Assembly (NCBI GenBank): GCA_016930055.1
Contig: JAFGHP010000063.1
Coordinates: forward strand, 1-36,667
DNA from: Candidatus Bathyarchaeota archaeon
GTDB taxonomy: Archaea; Thermoproteota; Bathyarchaeia; TCS64
Length of the DNA stretch: 36,667 nucleotides
Direction: 5' to 3'
Within the stretch, counting starts at the first letter, position 1. Every line of letters starts with the position of its first letter. Shown here piece after piece: positions 25,607 to 34,021 of this stretch. Both the position numbers and the translations under genes were made by a program. The notes below the pieces were generated by a model. The model did no database searches. It saw only the letters and a program-made list of their open reading frames with translations, and was not told where the DNA came from.

Positions 25607-25968
25607 AAATAACATCTTGCTCCTAATGCTGCACCTATTACAAAACAAAATAAGGACAATAATGATTCAAACTCTAACATTTCAATTCTAAGCAAAAATA
25701 CGAGTAAAACATAAACTATATACGAAAGGAGACCTGTAGTAATTCCCGCTTTTTGATAAACTTCACCAGTTTTTCTTGATATTAAATATCCTGCAACAAA
25801 ACTTCCTAATAAAATAATAATACTTAATAAAAAAATATAAGGGAAAAGTATTTGATTTAAAACTTCTTGACGATAAGAATTGAGAATAAATGAAGGTACA
25901 TTAGACAGGATAATTCCAGCAATATAATAGCTAAATTTTATTTTATTAACTTCATTTTTTGTATTCAT
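25591..25968 (-). CDS. Small four-helix membrane protein
   Basis: A 125-aa protein with four predicted membrane segments: about 12-30, 38-62, 74-93 and 100-118. GSFVAGYLISRKTGEV and GAALGARCYLKIKK show glycine-rich turns with positive cytoplasmic ends. No known family is apparent. It is inserted in the opposite orientation inside the MutL/DUF6754 cluster, so it is probably not part of that operon. Confidence 0.6.
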   Translation of the reverse strand: MNTKNEVNKIKFSYYIAGIILSNVPSFILNSYRQEVLNQILFPYIFLLSIIILLGSFVAGYLISRKTGEVYQKAGITTGLLSYIVYVLLVFLLRIEMLEFESLLSLFCFVIGAALGARCYLKIKK

Positions 25969-26063
25969 TTTGCATCATTAATTAAACTAATCTAGGTTAA
26001 TTAACCTTATAATAAGTTTTTTAAGATTAATTATTTACAATATATATTAGTGAGGTGTTATCA

Positions 26064-26345
26064 ATGGAGGGTTTTGTCTGGAAACATTCTTCAGAAGAGG
26101 AGATGGATGAAACAATTAAAAAAATTGCTGATTATATTAAAAAGTATAAATTAGAAACTGCTGCAATGCTTGTTTTTGGTACTGTAAAACCTTTAACACC
26201 AATGGGGGGTCCTCTTTCAAGAATTTTTTTAGCACCTTGGTTTCATTTAGCAGGAATAGATACCCATCATATTATTAATACTCTTGAAGAACCCAAAAAC
26301 ATAGAAAAACTTTTAGATATTTTAGAAAAAAATGCAAATTCATGA
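26064..26345 (+). CDS. Unknown 93-aa protein within the MutL/DUF6754 region
   Basis: Unrecognised. GAGGTG (26052-26057) lies six bases before the ATG at 26064, so I prefer that over the in-frame GTG at 26055. The protein begins MEGFVWKHSSEEEMDETIKK; a helical first half leads to ETAAMLVFGTVKPLTPMGGP, which could be a membrane-associated hairpin, and then a short charged helix. It is co-oriented with the DUF6754 gene 100 nt downstream and may be a small accessory subunit. Confidence 0.6.
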   Translation: MEGFVWKHSSEEEMDETIKKIADYIKKYKLETAAMLVFGTVKPLTPMGGPLSRIFLAPWFHLAGIDTHHIINTLEEPKNIEKLLDILEKNANS

Positions 26346-26444
26346 AATGTTATTCAAATAACCTAAATTTATGTATATCTTATTAATAATTACTGCCAAA
26401 TTTTAAATATTAAAAAAGTGTTATTCAAATGGTAGATTGTAAAA

Positions 26445-27239
26445 ATGATAGCCTTAAAAACAGGAAGGTTATGGGATCTACTAATCTTTGCATCCTTTTT
26501 AATACTAATATTATATTACATGGATAAAGCTAGTAAAGGCAAACCCTTACCCAAAATTAGGACTATTGCTGCTCTTGAAGCTATAAAAGAAGGAATTGGT
26601 CGTGCTGTTGAAATCAGGAAACCAGTTCACTTCTCTTTTGGTGCTTACGGGGCATATTTAACTGGTGATGCTGTTAGTGAAACGGTTGCGGCTGTAGGTG
26701 TTTTAGGATATACTGCAGGACAAGTAGCTAAACTTGGTGCACGTTTAATCTTCCATCTGCCTCAACAACCTTATGCAATTCCCTTACTTGAGGGAGCAGT
26801 CGACGAAGCTTACATGAAAGAAGGTAAAGCTGGTGAATGGAATAAAGCAGCTGACATGCGTTTCTATGGTTACGGAACAATGGTACACACTTCAGCTATG
26901 GCTTCAAGTATGACAGCAGATGGTGTAGCAATGAATGTAATGGTTGGTAGACAAACTACAATTGTATATCCTGCAATGGAAGCTGCAAAGCTACAAGGTG
27001 CAATTAATATTGGCGGAACAACAAGATGGACTGCGATGTATATCTTTGCCCTAACATGCGATTATCTCTTCATAGGTGAAGAAATATACGCAGCAGGCGC
27101 AAAGGTAACAGAAAATCCCTACATGATTGCTAGTATTGCAGTTGAAGAAATAATGAAATATGCAGCTATGGGAGTAGTTGCTCTTGCACTTGTACTTGGA
27201 CTTGCGGGATTTGATATAGTGAGTTTCTTTAAAATGTGA
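26445..27239 (+). CDS. DUF6754 membrane protein
   Basis: A 264-aa protein matching DUF6754. One membrane segment at about 9-25 (LLIFASFLILILYYM) is followed by a large conserved glycine- and alanine-rich region (HFSFGAYGAYLTGD, MVHTSAMASSMTADGVAM, AINIGGTTRWTAMYIFA) and a C-terminal membrane segment (about 237-256). The middle region has short hydrophobic stretches that may re-enter the membrane. The family has no known function and in other genomes is, to my knowledge, found near MutL-like genes. Here it heads a tight four-gene run of membrane proteins. Confidence 0.78.
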   Translation: MIALKTGRLWDLLIFASFLILILYYMDKASKGKPLPKIRTIAALEAIKEGIGRAVEIRKPVHFSFGAYGAYLTGDAVSETVAAVGVLGYTAGQVAKLGARLIFHLPQQPYAIPLLEGAVDEAYMKEGKAGEWNKAADMRFYGYGTMVHTSAMASSMTADGVAMNVMVGRQTTIVYPAMEAAKLQGAINIGGTTRWTAMYIFALTCDYLFIGEEIYAAGAKVTENPYMIASIAVEEIMKYAAMGVVALALVLGLAGFDIVSFFKM

Positions 27240-27251
27240 GGTGAAAAATGA

Positions 27252-27908
27252 ATGTCAACTTTTTTTAAAAAGGATTTACCAACCCTTATTATAGCTGTCT
27301 TAGGTTTTTCAGTGTTAGCAGAATGGTTTTTACCAATTCAACAATTAACAGATTTGAAATCTTTTTTAAGCTTAACAACAACTTTAATCACCTATGGTTC
27401 TTTTGGAATAGGTACAGTATATGCTTTAACAGCTGAATATACTGCAGTAAAGCGTAATAGAAATATCCAGCAATACTTGATTTCCGGAAGTTTCTTTGCA
27501 ATAATAATTATAATGACAGCTATTTGTGTAATGTACGGTGGTTTAAGAGCCTTCTATAATCCAGAATACAGATGGTATCAATACAATCTCTACTCCCCTC
27601 AATCACAAGCAATGTATGCTGTAATGTTTCTATTCCAATGCGGTTCATTATATAGAGTTCTAAGATTACGTAATATGGAATCCACAGTTCTAATAATTGC
27701 GGGTGTAACCTTTATTTTAAGTCAAATACCTTTATTCGCTTCATTCGTTCCAGGCGTAGATTTCCTTGGTGGATGGATGGCTGACGCACCTTCTCTAGGT
27801 GGTACAAGACCAGCAAACATTACCGCAGCTATAGGCGCAATAGTCGTTGCTATAAGAGCATTGATTGGTAGAGAACAAACAACAATGGAGACTGTAGGTG
27901 GTGGTTAA
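27252..27908 (+). CDS. Multi-spanning membrane protein of the DUF6754 cluster
   Basis: A 218-aa protein with about six hydrophobic segments: near 12-28, 38-58, 80-98, 122-138, 145-165 and 188-205. Between segments 3 and 4 lies an aromatic loop (YNPEYRWYQYNLYSPQ). No enzymatic motif or known transporter signature is visible. It starts 12 nt after the DUF6754 stop with GAGGTG upstream, and its stop is 1 nt before the next ATG, so the genes are translationally coupled. Confidence 0.7.
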   Translation: MSTFFKKDLPTLIIAVLGFSVLAEWFLPIQQLTDLKSFLSLTTTLITYGSFGIGTVYALTAEYTAVKRNRNIQQYLISGSFFAIIIIMTAICVMYGGLRAFYNPEYRWYQYNLYSPQSQAMYAVMFLFQCGSLYRVLRLRNMESTVLIIAGVTFILSQIPLFASFVPGVDFLGGWMADAPSLGGTRPANITAAIGAIVVAIRALIGREQTTMETVGGG

Positions 27909-27909
27909 A

Positions 27910-28857
27910 ATGACAGAAAAAAAAGAAAACAGTATATGGGATAAACTAGGTCTAATAGATTACAGAATTATCTATGCGACCTTCATTATCTTGTTAGCAA
28001 CTCCAGTCATCTACCCTCTTGGTTTACCAATGACTGTTAGTCAACCCGTAAGATCTTATTATGATGCAATAGTGAACCTACCACCAAATAGCGTGATATT
28101 AATGCACAGTTTTGTTGACTTGAGCGTGTGGGCAGACACAGGACCAATCCTTATAGCTACCTGGAAAATCATATGGGACATACCTCAATCAAAAAATATC
28201 TCAATAATTGCTTATACTTCGGTAAATGATGGTGCAATAAAAATGGATGATCTCTTAAAGGGAGAATTAAAACCTCCCCAATGGAGAATTGATTCCTATG
28301 GGTATACTTGGATGGACATTGGATATATAAGTTTACCAAATGAACCCATGTTAGCAGCATTCGCAGCTGACTTCACAGCTGTTTCTCGTGATGACCATCA
28401 CATATATGATATAGGTTCAGAATTTGCAGGCAGTCCACTTTTAGATGTTCCATTAGCTAAATGGGTTGCTTCAAGACGTGGAGATCCGAATGTACTTAAC
28501 GCATACGACTTCGATTTATATATCTATGGTTCATGGGGGTGTACCACTCCTGATATGTATGTAAGACAATGGTGGACTACTGGTAGCCCCTCTTATGAGT
28601 TAAAAGCATTGTTTATGACAATAGGTAACTGCATACCAAATACAGTACCATATTATGGCCCTAATAACGCAATTTTAGGTTATGTTCCAGGATCAGCTGG
28701 AGCTGCTGCATTAGAAATTTTATCAGGTCATTTAGGTAAGGGCGCTGTTATGGCAGACATGGCGAACCTTGCAGGAATTGGTACAGTATTCTTCTTAGTA
28801 CTTGGCAATCTATCTTATCTTGGTAAAAAATACTTTGAAAAGAAAGAGGAGGAATGA
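27910..28857 (+). CDS. Membrane-anchored protein with large extracytoplasmic domain (DUF6754 cluster)
   Basis: About 315 aa. I start at ATG 27910, six bases after GGTGGTGG; an in-frame GTG lies 12 nt earlier. A membrane segment (about 16-36) and a C-terminal one (about 280-300) bracket some 230 residues with no long hydrophobic stretch. That domain has mixed alpha/beta character (SVILMHSFVDLSVW, NISIIAYTSVNDGAI, FDLYIYGSWGCTTPDMY) with two cysteines and many aromatics. Positive C-terminal KKYFEKKEEE suggests the ends are cytoplasmic and the domain is outside. No known family is recognised; it may bind a ligand or assemble the complex. Confidence 0.7.
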   Translation: MTEKKENSIWDKLGLIDYRIIYATFIILLATPVIYPLGLPMTVSQPVRSYYDAIVNLPPNSVILMHSFVDLSVWADTGPILIATWKIIWDIPQSKNISIIAYTSVNDGAIKMDDLLKGELKPPQWRIDSYGYTWMDIGYISLPNEPMLAAFAADFTAVSRDDHHIYDIGSEFAGSPLLDVPLAKWVASRRGDPNVLNAYDFDLYIYGSWGCTTPDMYVRQWWTTGSPSYELKALFMTIGNCIPNTVPYYGPNNAILGYVPGSAGAAALEILSGHLGKGAVMADMANLAGIGTVFFLVLGNLSYLGKKYFEKKEEE

Positions 28858-28862
28858 TGTAA

Positions 28863-29498
28863 ATGGATTTTTATGCACAAGCTGGTTTAATTGCATCAGC
28901 AATAATGACCCTATGTCAACTATCATTGATATTCGGTGATAACTTTTTCTTTAAATGGAGCACAAGAGTTGTTATTGGATTTAGTGTAGTTCATGCAGCT
29001 GTACAATATGCATATTGGACCGACTATTATGGAGTACAACCTCTATTAAAAGGAGATATTAAGTGGATTATTGGATTAGTGCTTTGTGTAATGATGTATG
29101 GAAGACTTACTTCTAGATATGCATGGATCTCTAAATATCCTATGGGATTACAACTTGGAGTTGGTTTTGGTACAGTAATAATATCAATAGCTAGAACACA
29201 GATATTAGATCAAATTAGAGTAACGATCTCAGAGATACTTGCTGCAGATTCAGCATTTGCACTTTTCAATAGATTATTAATATTACTAGGTGTTATCAGT
29301 GTAATATCTTACTTCTTCTTTACTAGAGAACAAACTGGAGTATTAGGAAGATTATCCTATGTTGGTAGAGCTTTTATCATGTCTTCTATTGCAGTAATTT
29401 GGGCAGGAGACTATATCTGGGCAATGAGTATGATGGCAGGACGTCTACAGTTTCTTATAAAAGACTTCTTCTTTGGATTGTTGCTTGGTGGATCATAA
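28863..29498 (+). CDS. Multi-spanning membrane protein closing the DUF6754 cluster
   Basis: A 211-aa protein with about six hydrophobic segments, for example 6-25, 34-50, 66-82, 95-112, 130-150 and 165-185. Two short polar loops carry RLTSRYAWISKYP and FTREQTGVLGRLS. GAGGAGG precedes the start by about 10 bases and the gene begins 5 nt after the previous stop. It ends the cluster and is followed by a T-tract. No family is recognised; it shares the hydrophobic pattern and size of the 218-aa protein but no clear sequence similarity. Confidence 0.7.
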   Translation: MDFYAQAGLIASAIMTLCQLSLIFGDNFFFKWSTRVVIGFSVVHAAVQYAYWTDYYGVQPLLKGDIKWIIGLVLCVMMYGRLTSRYAWISKYPMGLQLGVGFGTVIISIARTQILDQIRVTISEILAADSAFALFNRLLILLGVISVISYFFFTREQTGVLGRLSYVGRAFIMSSIAVIWAGDYIWAMSMMAGRLQFLIKDFFFGLLLGGS

Positions 29499-29507
29499 TC
29501 TATCCCC

Positions 29508-29541
29508 TTTTTTATTATTTTATTAGAATGATTTTATTTTA
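29508..29541 (+). terminator. T-rich terminator after the membrane cluster
   Basis: TTTTTT at 29508-29513 followed by further T-runs to 29541 begins 10 nt after the last gene of the DUF6754 cluster and ends that transcript before the palindrome at 29571. Confidence 0.45.
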
Positions 29542-29570
29542 TTCTTGATATTCTAGTGTTTATGAATTTA

Positions 29571-29585
29571 GTTCGATGATCGAAC
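29571..29585. repeat. 15-bp palindrome, copy 2 (possible ParB-type site)
   Basis: GTTCGATGATCGAAC is a perfect inverted repeat with 7-bp arms and is identical, as its reverse complement, to the core of the palindrome at 21617-21635. It lies in the intergenic region between the membrane cluster terminator and the convergent thioredoxin-CcdA gene, so here it is not explained by coding constraint. Confidence 0.75.
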
Positions 29586-29635
29586 AAGTATAATTTATTA
29601 ATAATATTTAATTAATAACTTATTTGATATATATT

Positions 29636-30751
29636 TTAACTAAATATTGAATATAAACTTAATAATATTAATCCAATACCAACTATTAGATTTATCCACC
29701 TCCTATTTTCTGAGACCCATAACCTCATATCAATTGTTTGTAATCTGAGTGTATGAATTCCTAAAGTTATTATTATGAAAGGAGTAACTATAATCAGGTT
29801 ATATATTGCTAATAGAATAAATCCTGAAATTTTCGTTGATGTTTCTGATAGAAGATTTAATACTAAAAAATAGGGAGCAGAACTACAAGGAAGTACTAAA
29901 ATTGCAGTTACCATACCAGCAATAAAACCTGTTGAGGGATTAGAGACTTTTTCTATATATTTATTAATTATTTTACTAAATGACTCAGGCACATGCTTTC
30001 TTTCACCTGCAAAAAAATCATAAATATTTAATATTCCAAAAAAAATAGGGATCAAAAATAAAACATATCTTAAGATTGTGATATTACTAAAAATTTGTAG
30101 AAAACCTAATCCCATCAAAAGATAAGTTAAAAATACAGCACTACTATATGCTGCTCCTGTTTTTAGAATAAATTTTCTTTCGGGGCTATGATATAATAAA
30201 GAAAGTATTACTAATAAAATACTAATAGCACATGGGTTTACAGCATCCATGATTGCAGCAATTGAAACTGGGATCAGTAATGAACTAAGGTCTCTATATA
30301 TTATTGAAATAACATTTCCTCTAAAAATATCTTCAAGCATCTTAATTTTATTTATATCAGTAATTATAGTTTTTAATTCAGCAATCTGATATGCTCCACC
30401 AACATAAACCTGAATACCTTCTTCATCGAACTTAAAAATATTATTCCATGATTCTTCATTAATTTCTCCAGCTACAATTATTTGTAACTTATCGTCATTA
30501 AATATCCCGTATATTGGAACCGATAATAGAACATCATCTAGTATATTCAATAAATTATTGAAGTTGTCCAAGTTCTCTTTATTTGATAAATCATATTTTA
30601 CAAAATTAAAATCAGAGTAAAGATTTTTTACAAAATCATATCTATCAACACAGGGTAAGCAAGCATCATTCGTATATACATAAAACTCAATATTACTACT
30701 AAAAATTAATGAAAATATTAATAAAAACTTAATTTTTAGCAGGTTATTCAT
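29636..30751 (-). CDS. Thioredoxin-like domain fused to CcdA/DsbD-type membrane domain
   Basis: A 371-aa protein. An N-terminal hydrophobic signal (about 5-20) leads to a thioredoxin-like domain with CLPC (Cys31, Cys34) outside the membrane. From about residue 155 a CcdA/DsbD-like membrane domain of six helices carries the paired cysteines Cys174 (DAVNPCA) and Cys289 (VLPCS), the residues that carry electrons across the membrane in this family. It probably moves reducing power from cytoplasmic thioredoxin or glutaredoxin to extracytoplasmic disulfides. The fusion places donor and acceptor in one chain. It is monocistronic. Confidence 0.85.
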   Translation of the reverse strand: MNNLLKIKFLLIFSLIFSSNIEFYVYTNDACLPCVDRYDFVKNLYSDFNFVKYDLSNKENLDNFNNLLNILDDVLLSVPIYGIFNDDKLQIIVAGEINEESWNNIFKFDEEGIQVYVGGAYQIAELKTIITDINKIKMLEDIFRGNVISIIYRDLSSLLIPVSIAAIMDAVNPCAISILLVILSLLYHSPERKFILKTGAAYSSAVFLTYLLMGLGFLQIFSNITILRYVLFLIPIFFGILNIYDFFAGERKHVPESFSKIINKYIEKVSNPSTGFIAGMVTAILVLPCSSAPYFLVLNLLSETSTKISGFILLAIYNLIIVTPFIIITLGIHTLRLQTIDMRLWVSENRRWINLIVGIGLILLSLYSIFS

Positions 30752-30848
30752 CGATAAATTTCTCTATCATCTTATATTAGAATATAACTATAATCGTAAT
30801 TCTTTTCTAATATATTAAATCTTAGTAATATTAAAAAAATTTTAAATT

Positions 30849-32096
30849 TTAATATTGACTTTCTTTTTTAGGTTCTTTAACGAAGAATAGTATAATAGGT
30901 ACTACTAAAAACTGTACAGCAGTAAGACCTACAAGCATATCAGGATTCAAATTATAAATATAACCTCCTATATATGATGCAGGAAATGTTAGTAAACCTG
31001 TACCACTTGCCATGAACCCTGTTACTCTGCCTCTAAATTTTGGTAAAACTAATTCTGCCATTAATGCTTCCCATGCTGGTCCACCCATAAATCCTCCACC
31101 ACGTATACTTCCTCCACCAAGGCCTTCAATTAATCCATATGTAGCCCATACCCCCAGTAACTGTGTGTAGTCTTTAAAAAATAATAAACTTAGACTACCT
31201 AATGGGCTAAATCCGCGTGCAACTAAAATCGGTGGCACACGTCCAATTTTATCTGAAATCATTCCACCAACCATGTATAAAGGAGTAGAAAGACCCATTG
31301 CTGTAGATTGTAATAAACCATATTGCGTTGTTGAAAGACCAACAACATTATATGCATAAATAGGAATAAATGAAGCCGTCATTCTACCAATGAAACCTGT
31401 GATTACAGATACTGAAAACATTGCCCAGATGGTTCTTGGCTGTTTTTTCATAACCTCTAATAATGCTATATCTTTTTCTTGTGTTTCTTTTGTATCTGTT
31501 TTGCTTGCACTGATGGTCTCTTGAAGATATCTTGCTCTCACTAATGTAGCAATTGCTGCAGCAACAGAAAACATTAGTAAACCAAGTTTAACCCCCTGTT
31601 TAATGCCTAAAACTTCTAAATAATATCCACTCACATATGGCATAAAAACTCCAGGTAAAGAAGTAAACATTCTATAAGCACCGAATGCGGATCCTCTGCT
31701 CTGACGTGGCATTGAATCAGCAATAATTGCACTAAAAGCAGGATTATATACAGCAGTAAGAGCATTGATAATTAAACCTGGAATAATCCATTCCCAGGTT
31801 GGAGCTGCATATAATAATAATGCTCCAATTACTCGAAGAGATGTTCCATAAACAATTACCTTTTTTCTACCATATTTATCAGCAAGCATTCCTCCCGGAA
31901 GTTGAAAGAGAATACTACCTGTCATCTGAATCATTGAAAGAAGACCTATTACTGTTACTGGCGTATTCATTTCCTCAACTAGATAAAGAGACCACCAAAG
32001 CATCCATAGATTGTTAAACACATTATACAACATATTCGTTAAAGATATTGTCATAACATTTCTATTTGATAAAACTCCACGTAATGCCGATGCCAT
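30849..32096 (-). CDS. Major facilitator superfamily transporter
   Basis: A 415-aa protein with about 12 membrane segments. MFS motif A is at residues 68-80 (GGMLADKYGRKKV), and its second-half echo GGMISDKIGRVPP follows the central loop, which is charged (SASKTDTKETQEKD). The substrate is not readable; drug/proton antiporter-like or sugar transporters share these motifs. It is transcribed alone, with AT-rich DNA upstream. Confidence 0.88.
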   Translation of the reverse strand: MASALRGVLSNRNVMTISLTNMLYNVFNNLWMLWWSLYLVEEMNTPVTVIGLLSMIQMTGSILFQLPGGMLADKYGRKKVIVYGTSLRVIGALLLYAAPTWEWIIPGLIINALTAVYNPAFSAIIADSMPRQSRGSAFGAYRMFTSLPGVFMPYVSGYYLEVLGIKQGVKLGLLMFSVAAAIATLVRARYLQETISASKTDTKETQEKDIALLEVMKKQPRTIWAMFSVSVITGFIGRMTASFIPIYAYNVVGLSTTQYGLLQSTAMGLSTPLYMVGGMISDKIGRVPPILVARGFSPLGSLSLLFFKDYTQLLGVWATYGLIEGLGGGSIRGGGFMGGPAWEALMAELVLPKFRGRVTGFMASGTGLLTFPASYIGGYIYNLNPDMLVGLTAVQFLVVPIILFFVKEPKKESQY

Positions 32097-32448
32097 AAAT
32101 TAACCTCAAGAATCTTCATATTCCTATTTTTGGTGATATTTAAAAATTATTATTAATTAATTTTAATATACTATTATAATAAAATCTAATAATAATTTTA
32201 ATTATTTATTCTTAAAAATAAAAAAATATTATAAGTTATTATCTTATTAAAATTAGTTTTTTAATAGTTTAAATAAAAATTTGGTTTTATCATTAAATTT
32301 TTAATGAATAATAAAAAATAAAAATAATAAACACTAAACTAAAACGATTAAAAAATTTCTGCTTATCATAAGTAGCCAGTGATAAGATGTCTAATAAACC
32401 GAAAACTTATTCTAATATTTAATTAAAAAATATTGAAAATATGATTAA
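32097..32448. other. AT-rich intergenic region with an inverted repeat
   Basis: This 352-nt divergent gap between the MFS and glycosyltransferase genes is nearly all A and T. I see no ORF or RNA gene. Its one distinct element is a 7-bp perfect inverted repeat at 32362-32386; both promoters must lie in this gap. Confidence 0.4.
32362..32386. repeat. Inverted repeat upstream of the glycosyltransferase gene
   Basis: CTTATCA (32362-32368) and TGATAAG (32380-32386) pair perfectly around an 11-nt loop that is GC-richer than its surroundings (AGTAGCC). It lies 63 nt before the TTG start and could be an operator or leader hairpin. Confidence 0.35.
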
Positions 32449-33789
32449 TTGAAAATATTACCAAATATTAAACTAATACGCTATATAATAAACTTAGATA
32501 AAAATATGAAACCGGGGTATAATACCGAGTTATTCTTAATTACTAATAGTTATCCATTTGGAGCTATCGCAGAATCTTTTTTAGACAAAGAACTTCCTTA
32601 TTTGAGCCAATTTTTCGAAAATGTAACAATTGTACCTTTATCTTATCCTTTAGAGGTTGAATATATAAACCGAGAACTACCAAATAATGTTTTTTGCGAT
32701 ACCTCATTCGTAGAACAAGGAAGAATTGCGAAAAAGAACCGATCCCAAAAAAAATTTAAAGAGAAAATAAAATTATTCTCAGTAAAACCTCTTTACAAAG
32801 AAGTGTACTATAATCCAAGAATTTTCTATGACAGAAACATTAGTGGAAAAATGATTAATTACTTGAACCTAGCGCTTCGCATGGAAAACTGGTTAAAAAA
32901 ATACATAAAAAAAAATAATGTTAACCTGAAAAGTACCATCTTTTATACATATTGGATGACATGGGCTACTTTGGGTATTGGATTAACAAAGTCTGTGATT
33001 AAAGATATTAAACTTGTATCAAGAGCACATGGATATGACCTATATGAAGAACGCCATTCACCACCCTACATCCCCTTTCGTACCGCTACTTTATCCAAAA
33101 TAGACAAACTATACTTAGTATCCGAACATGGAAAAAACTATATCATAAAAAAATATCCTCTATTAAAGAATAAAGTAAAAGTATCCCGTTTAGGTGTAAC
33201 CCCCCAAAAAACCCTTTCAGAGTCCTCCTCCGACGGTGCATTCCGGTTGCTATCCTGCTCTTACATTGTCCCAGTAAAGCGTATAGAACTGATTATACGA
33301 GGCCTTAATCTTATAGGGCGAAAAAGACCATACCTCAAAATAATATGGACCCATATAGGATATGGTTTATTAATGGAGGAGATAGCAAAACTTGCTTCAG
33401 ATACTTTGCCCAACAATGTTAAAGTTAAATTTTTAGGGTTCCTAAAAAATCCTGAAGTTTTAGAATATTATCGTGAGAACCCCATTGATGTCTTCATCAA
33501 TACAAGCTCTTCAGAAGGTGTCCCTGTGTCAATCATGGAGGCACAGAGCTTTGGGGTTCCAGCGATAGCTCCTCGAGTAGGTGGAGTTCCCGAGATTGTA
33601 TCGGATAATTGTGGAATCTTATTAAATGAAAATCCGTCACCACTTGAAATATCAGATGCGATAGAGTTTTTTATAAATAATAAAGATCTAGCTAGAAAAA
33701 AGAGGGTTAACAGTTACATGAACTGGGATGCCAAATTTAATGCTGAAAAAAATTTTTGTGAGTTTGTTAAACAGTTAATAAATTTATGA
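32449..33789 (+). CDS. GT4-family glycosyltransferase
   Basis: A 446-aa GT-B fold glycosyltransferase of the GT4 group. The C-terminal half holds SYIVPVKRIELIIRGL, WTHIGYGLLMEEI and the donor-binding E-x7-E motif with Glu356 and Glu364 (EGVPVSIMEAQSFG), followed by VGGVPEIV. It has no membrane segment. It would transfer a sugar from a nucleotide-sugar donor to a lipid, polysaccharide or protein glycan in the cytoplasm. I use TTG 32449; ATG 32506 (MKPGYNTELFLITN) is a plausible alternative closer to the first beta strand. It is isolated, with AT-rich flanks and slightly different codon choice from its neighbours, which may point to transfer. Confidence 0.88.
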   Translation: MKILPNIKLIRYIINLDKNMKPGYNTELFLITNSYPFGAIAESFLDKELPYLSQFFENVTIVPLSYPLEVEYINRELPNNVFCDTSFVEQGRIAKKNRSQKKFKEKIKLFSVKPLYKEVYYNPRIFYDRNISGKMINYLNLALRMENWLKKYIKKNNVNLKSTIFYTYWMTWATLGIGLTKSVIKDIKLVSRAHGYDLYEERHSPPYIPFRTATLSKIDKLYLVSEHGKNYIIKKYPLLKNKVKVSRLGVTPQKTLSESSSDGAFRLLSCSYIVPVKRIELIIRGLNLIGRKRPYLKIIWTHIGYGLLMEEIAKLASDTLPNNVKVKFLGFLKNPEVLEYYRENPIDVFINTSSSEGVPVSIMEAQSFGVPAIAPRVGGVPEIVSDNCGILLNENPSPLEISDAIEFFINNKDLARKKRVNSYMNWDAKFNAEKNFCEFVKQLINL

Positions 33790-33988
33790 TCTTTCTCAAT
33801 TCTAAATAATTAAAACAACTTTTTGGTTATTTTATATAAATTGAACATAAATTTAATTATAAATTGTCTAGTATTTATTTGAGTAATTGTATGGTTCTGT
33901 CAATAAATGGTTATTCTCATTTGCTGAGATTAATTAAACAACATAATTTGTTTATAAATGACGTAATTATGTGTTTATATTTAAATGA

Positions 33989-33996
33989 TTTATATA
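33989..33996 (+). promoter_or_regulatory. TATA box of the TBP gene run
   Basis: TTTATATA is centred about 30 bases before the ATG at 34022, so transcription would start close to the first codon and the mRNA would be nearly leaderless. No other promoter-like sequence separates this gene from TBP (11 nt), so it probably drives both. Confidence 0.45.
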
Positions 33997-34021
33997 CTGG
34001 TGGTTCTATATTTATAAAATC

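Noticed and set aside
21617-29585. The two palindromes as attachment sites of an integrated element
   Set aside because: No integrase, recombinase or tRNA-gene junction lies at either site, and the first copy sits within an intact parB-like coding end; a protein-binding site is more economical.
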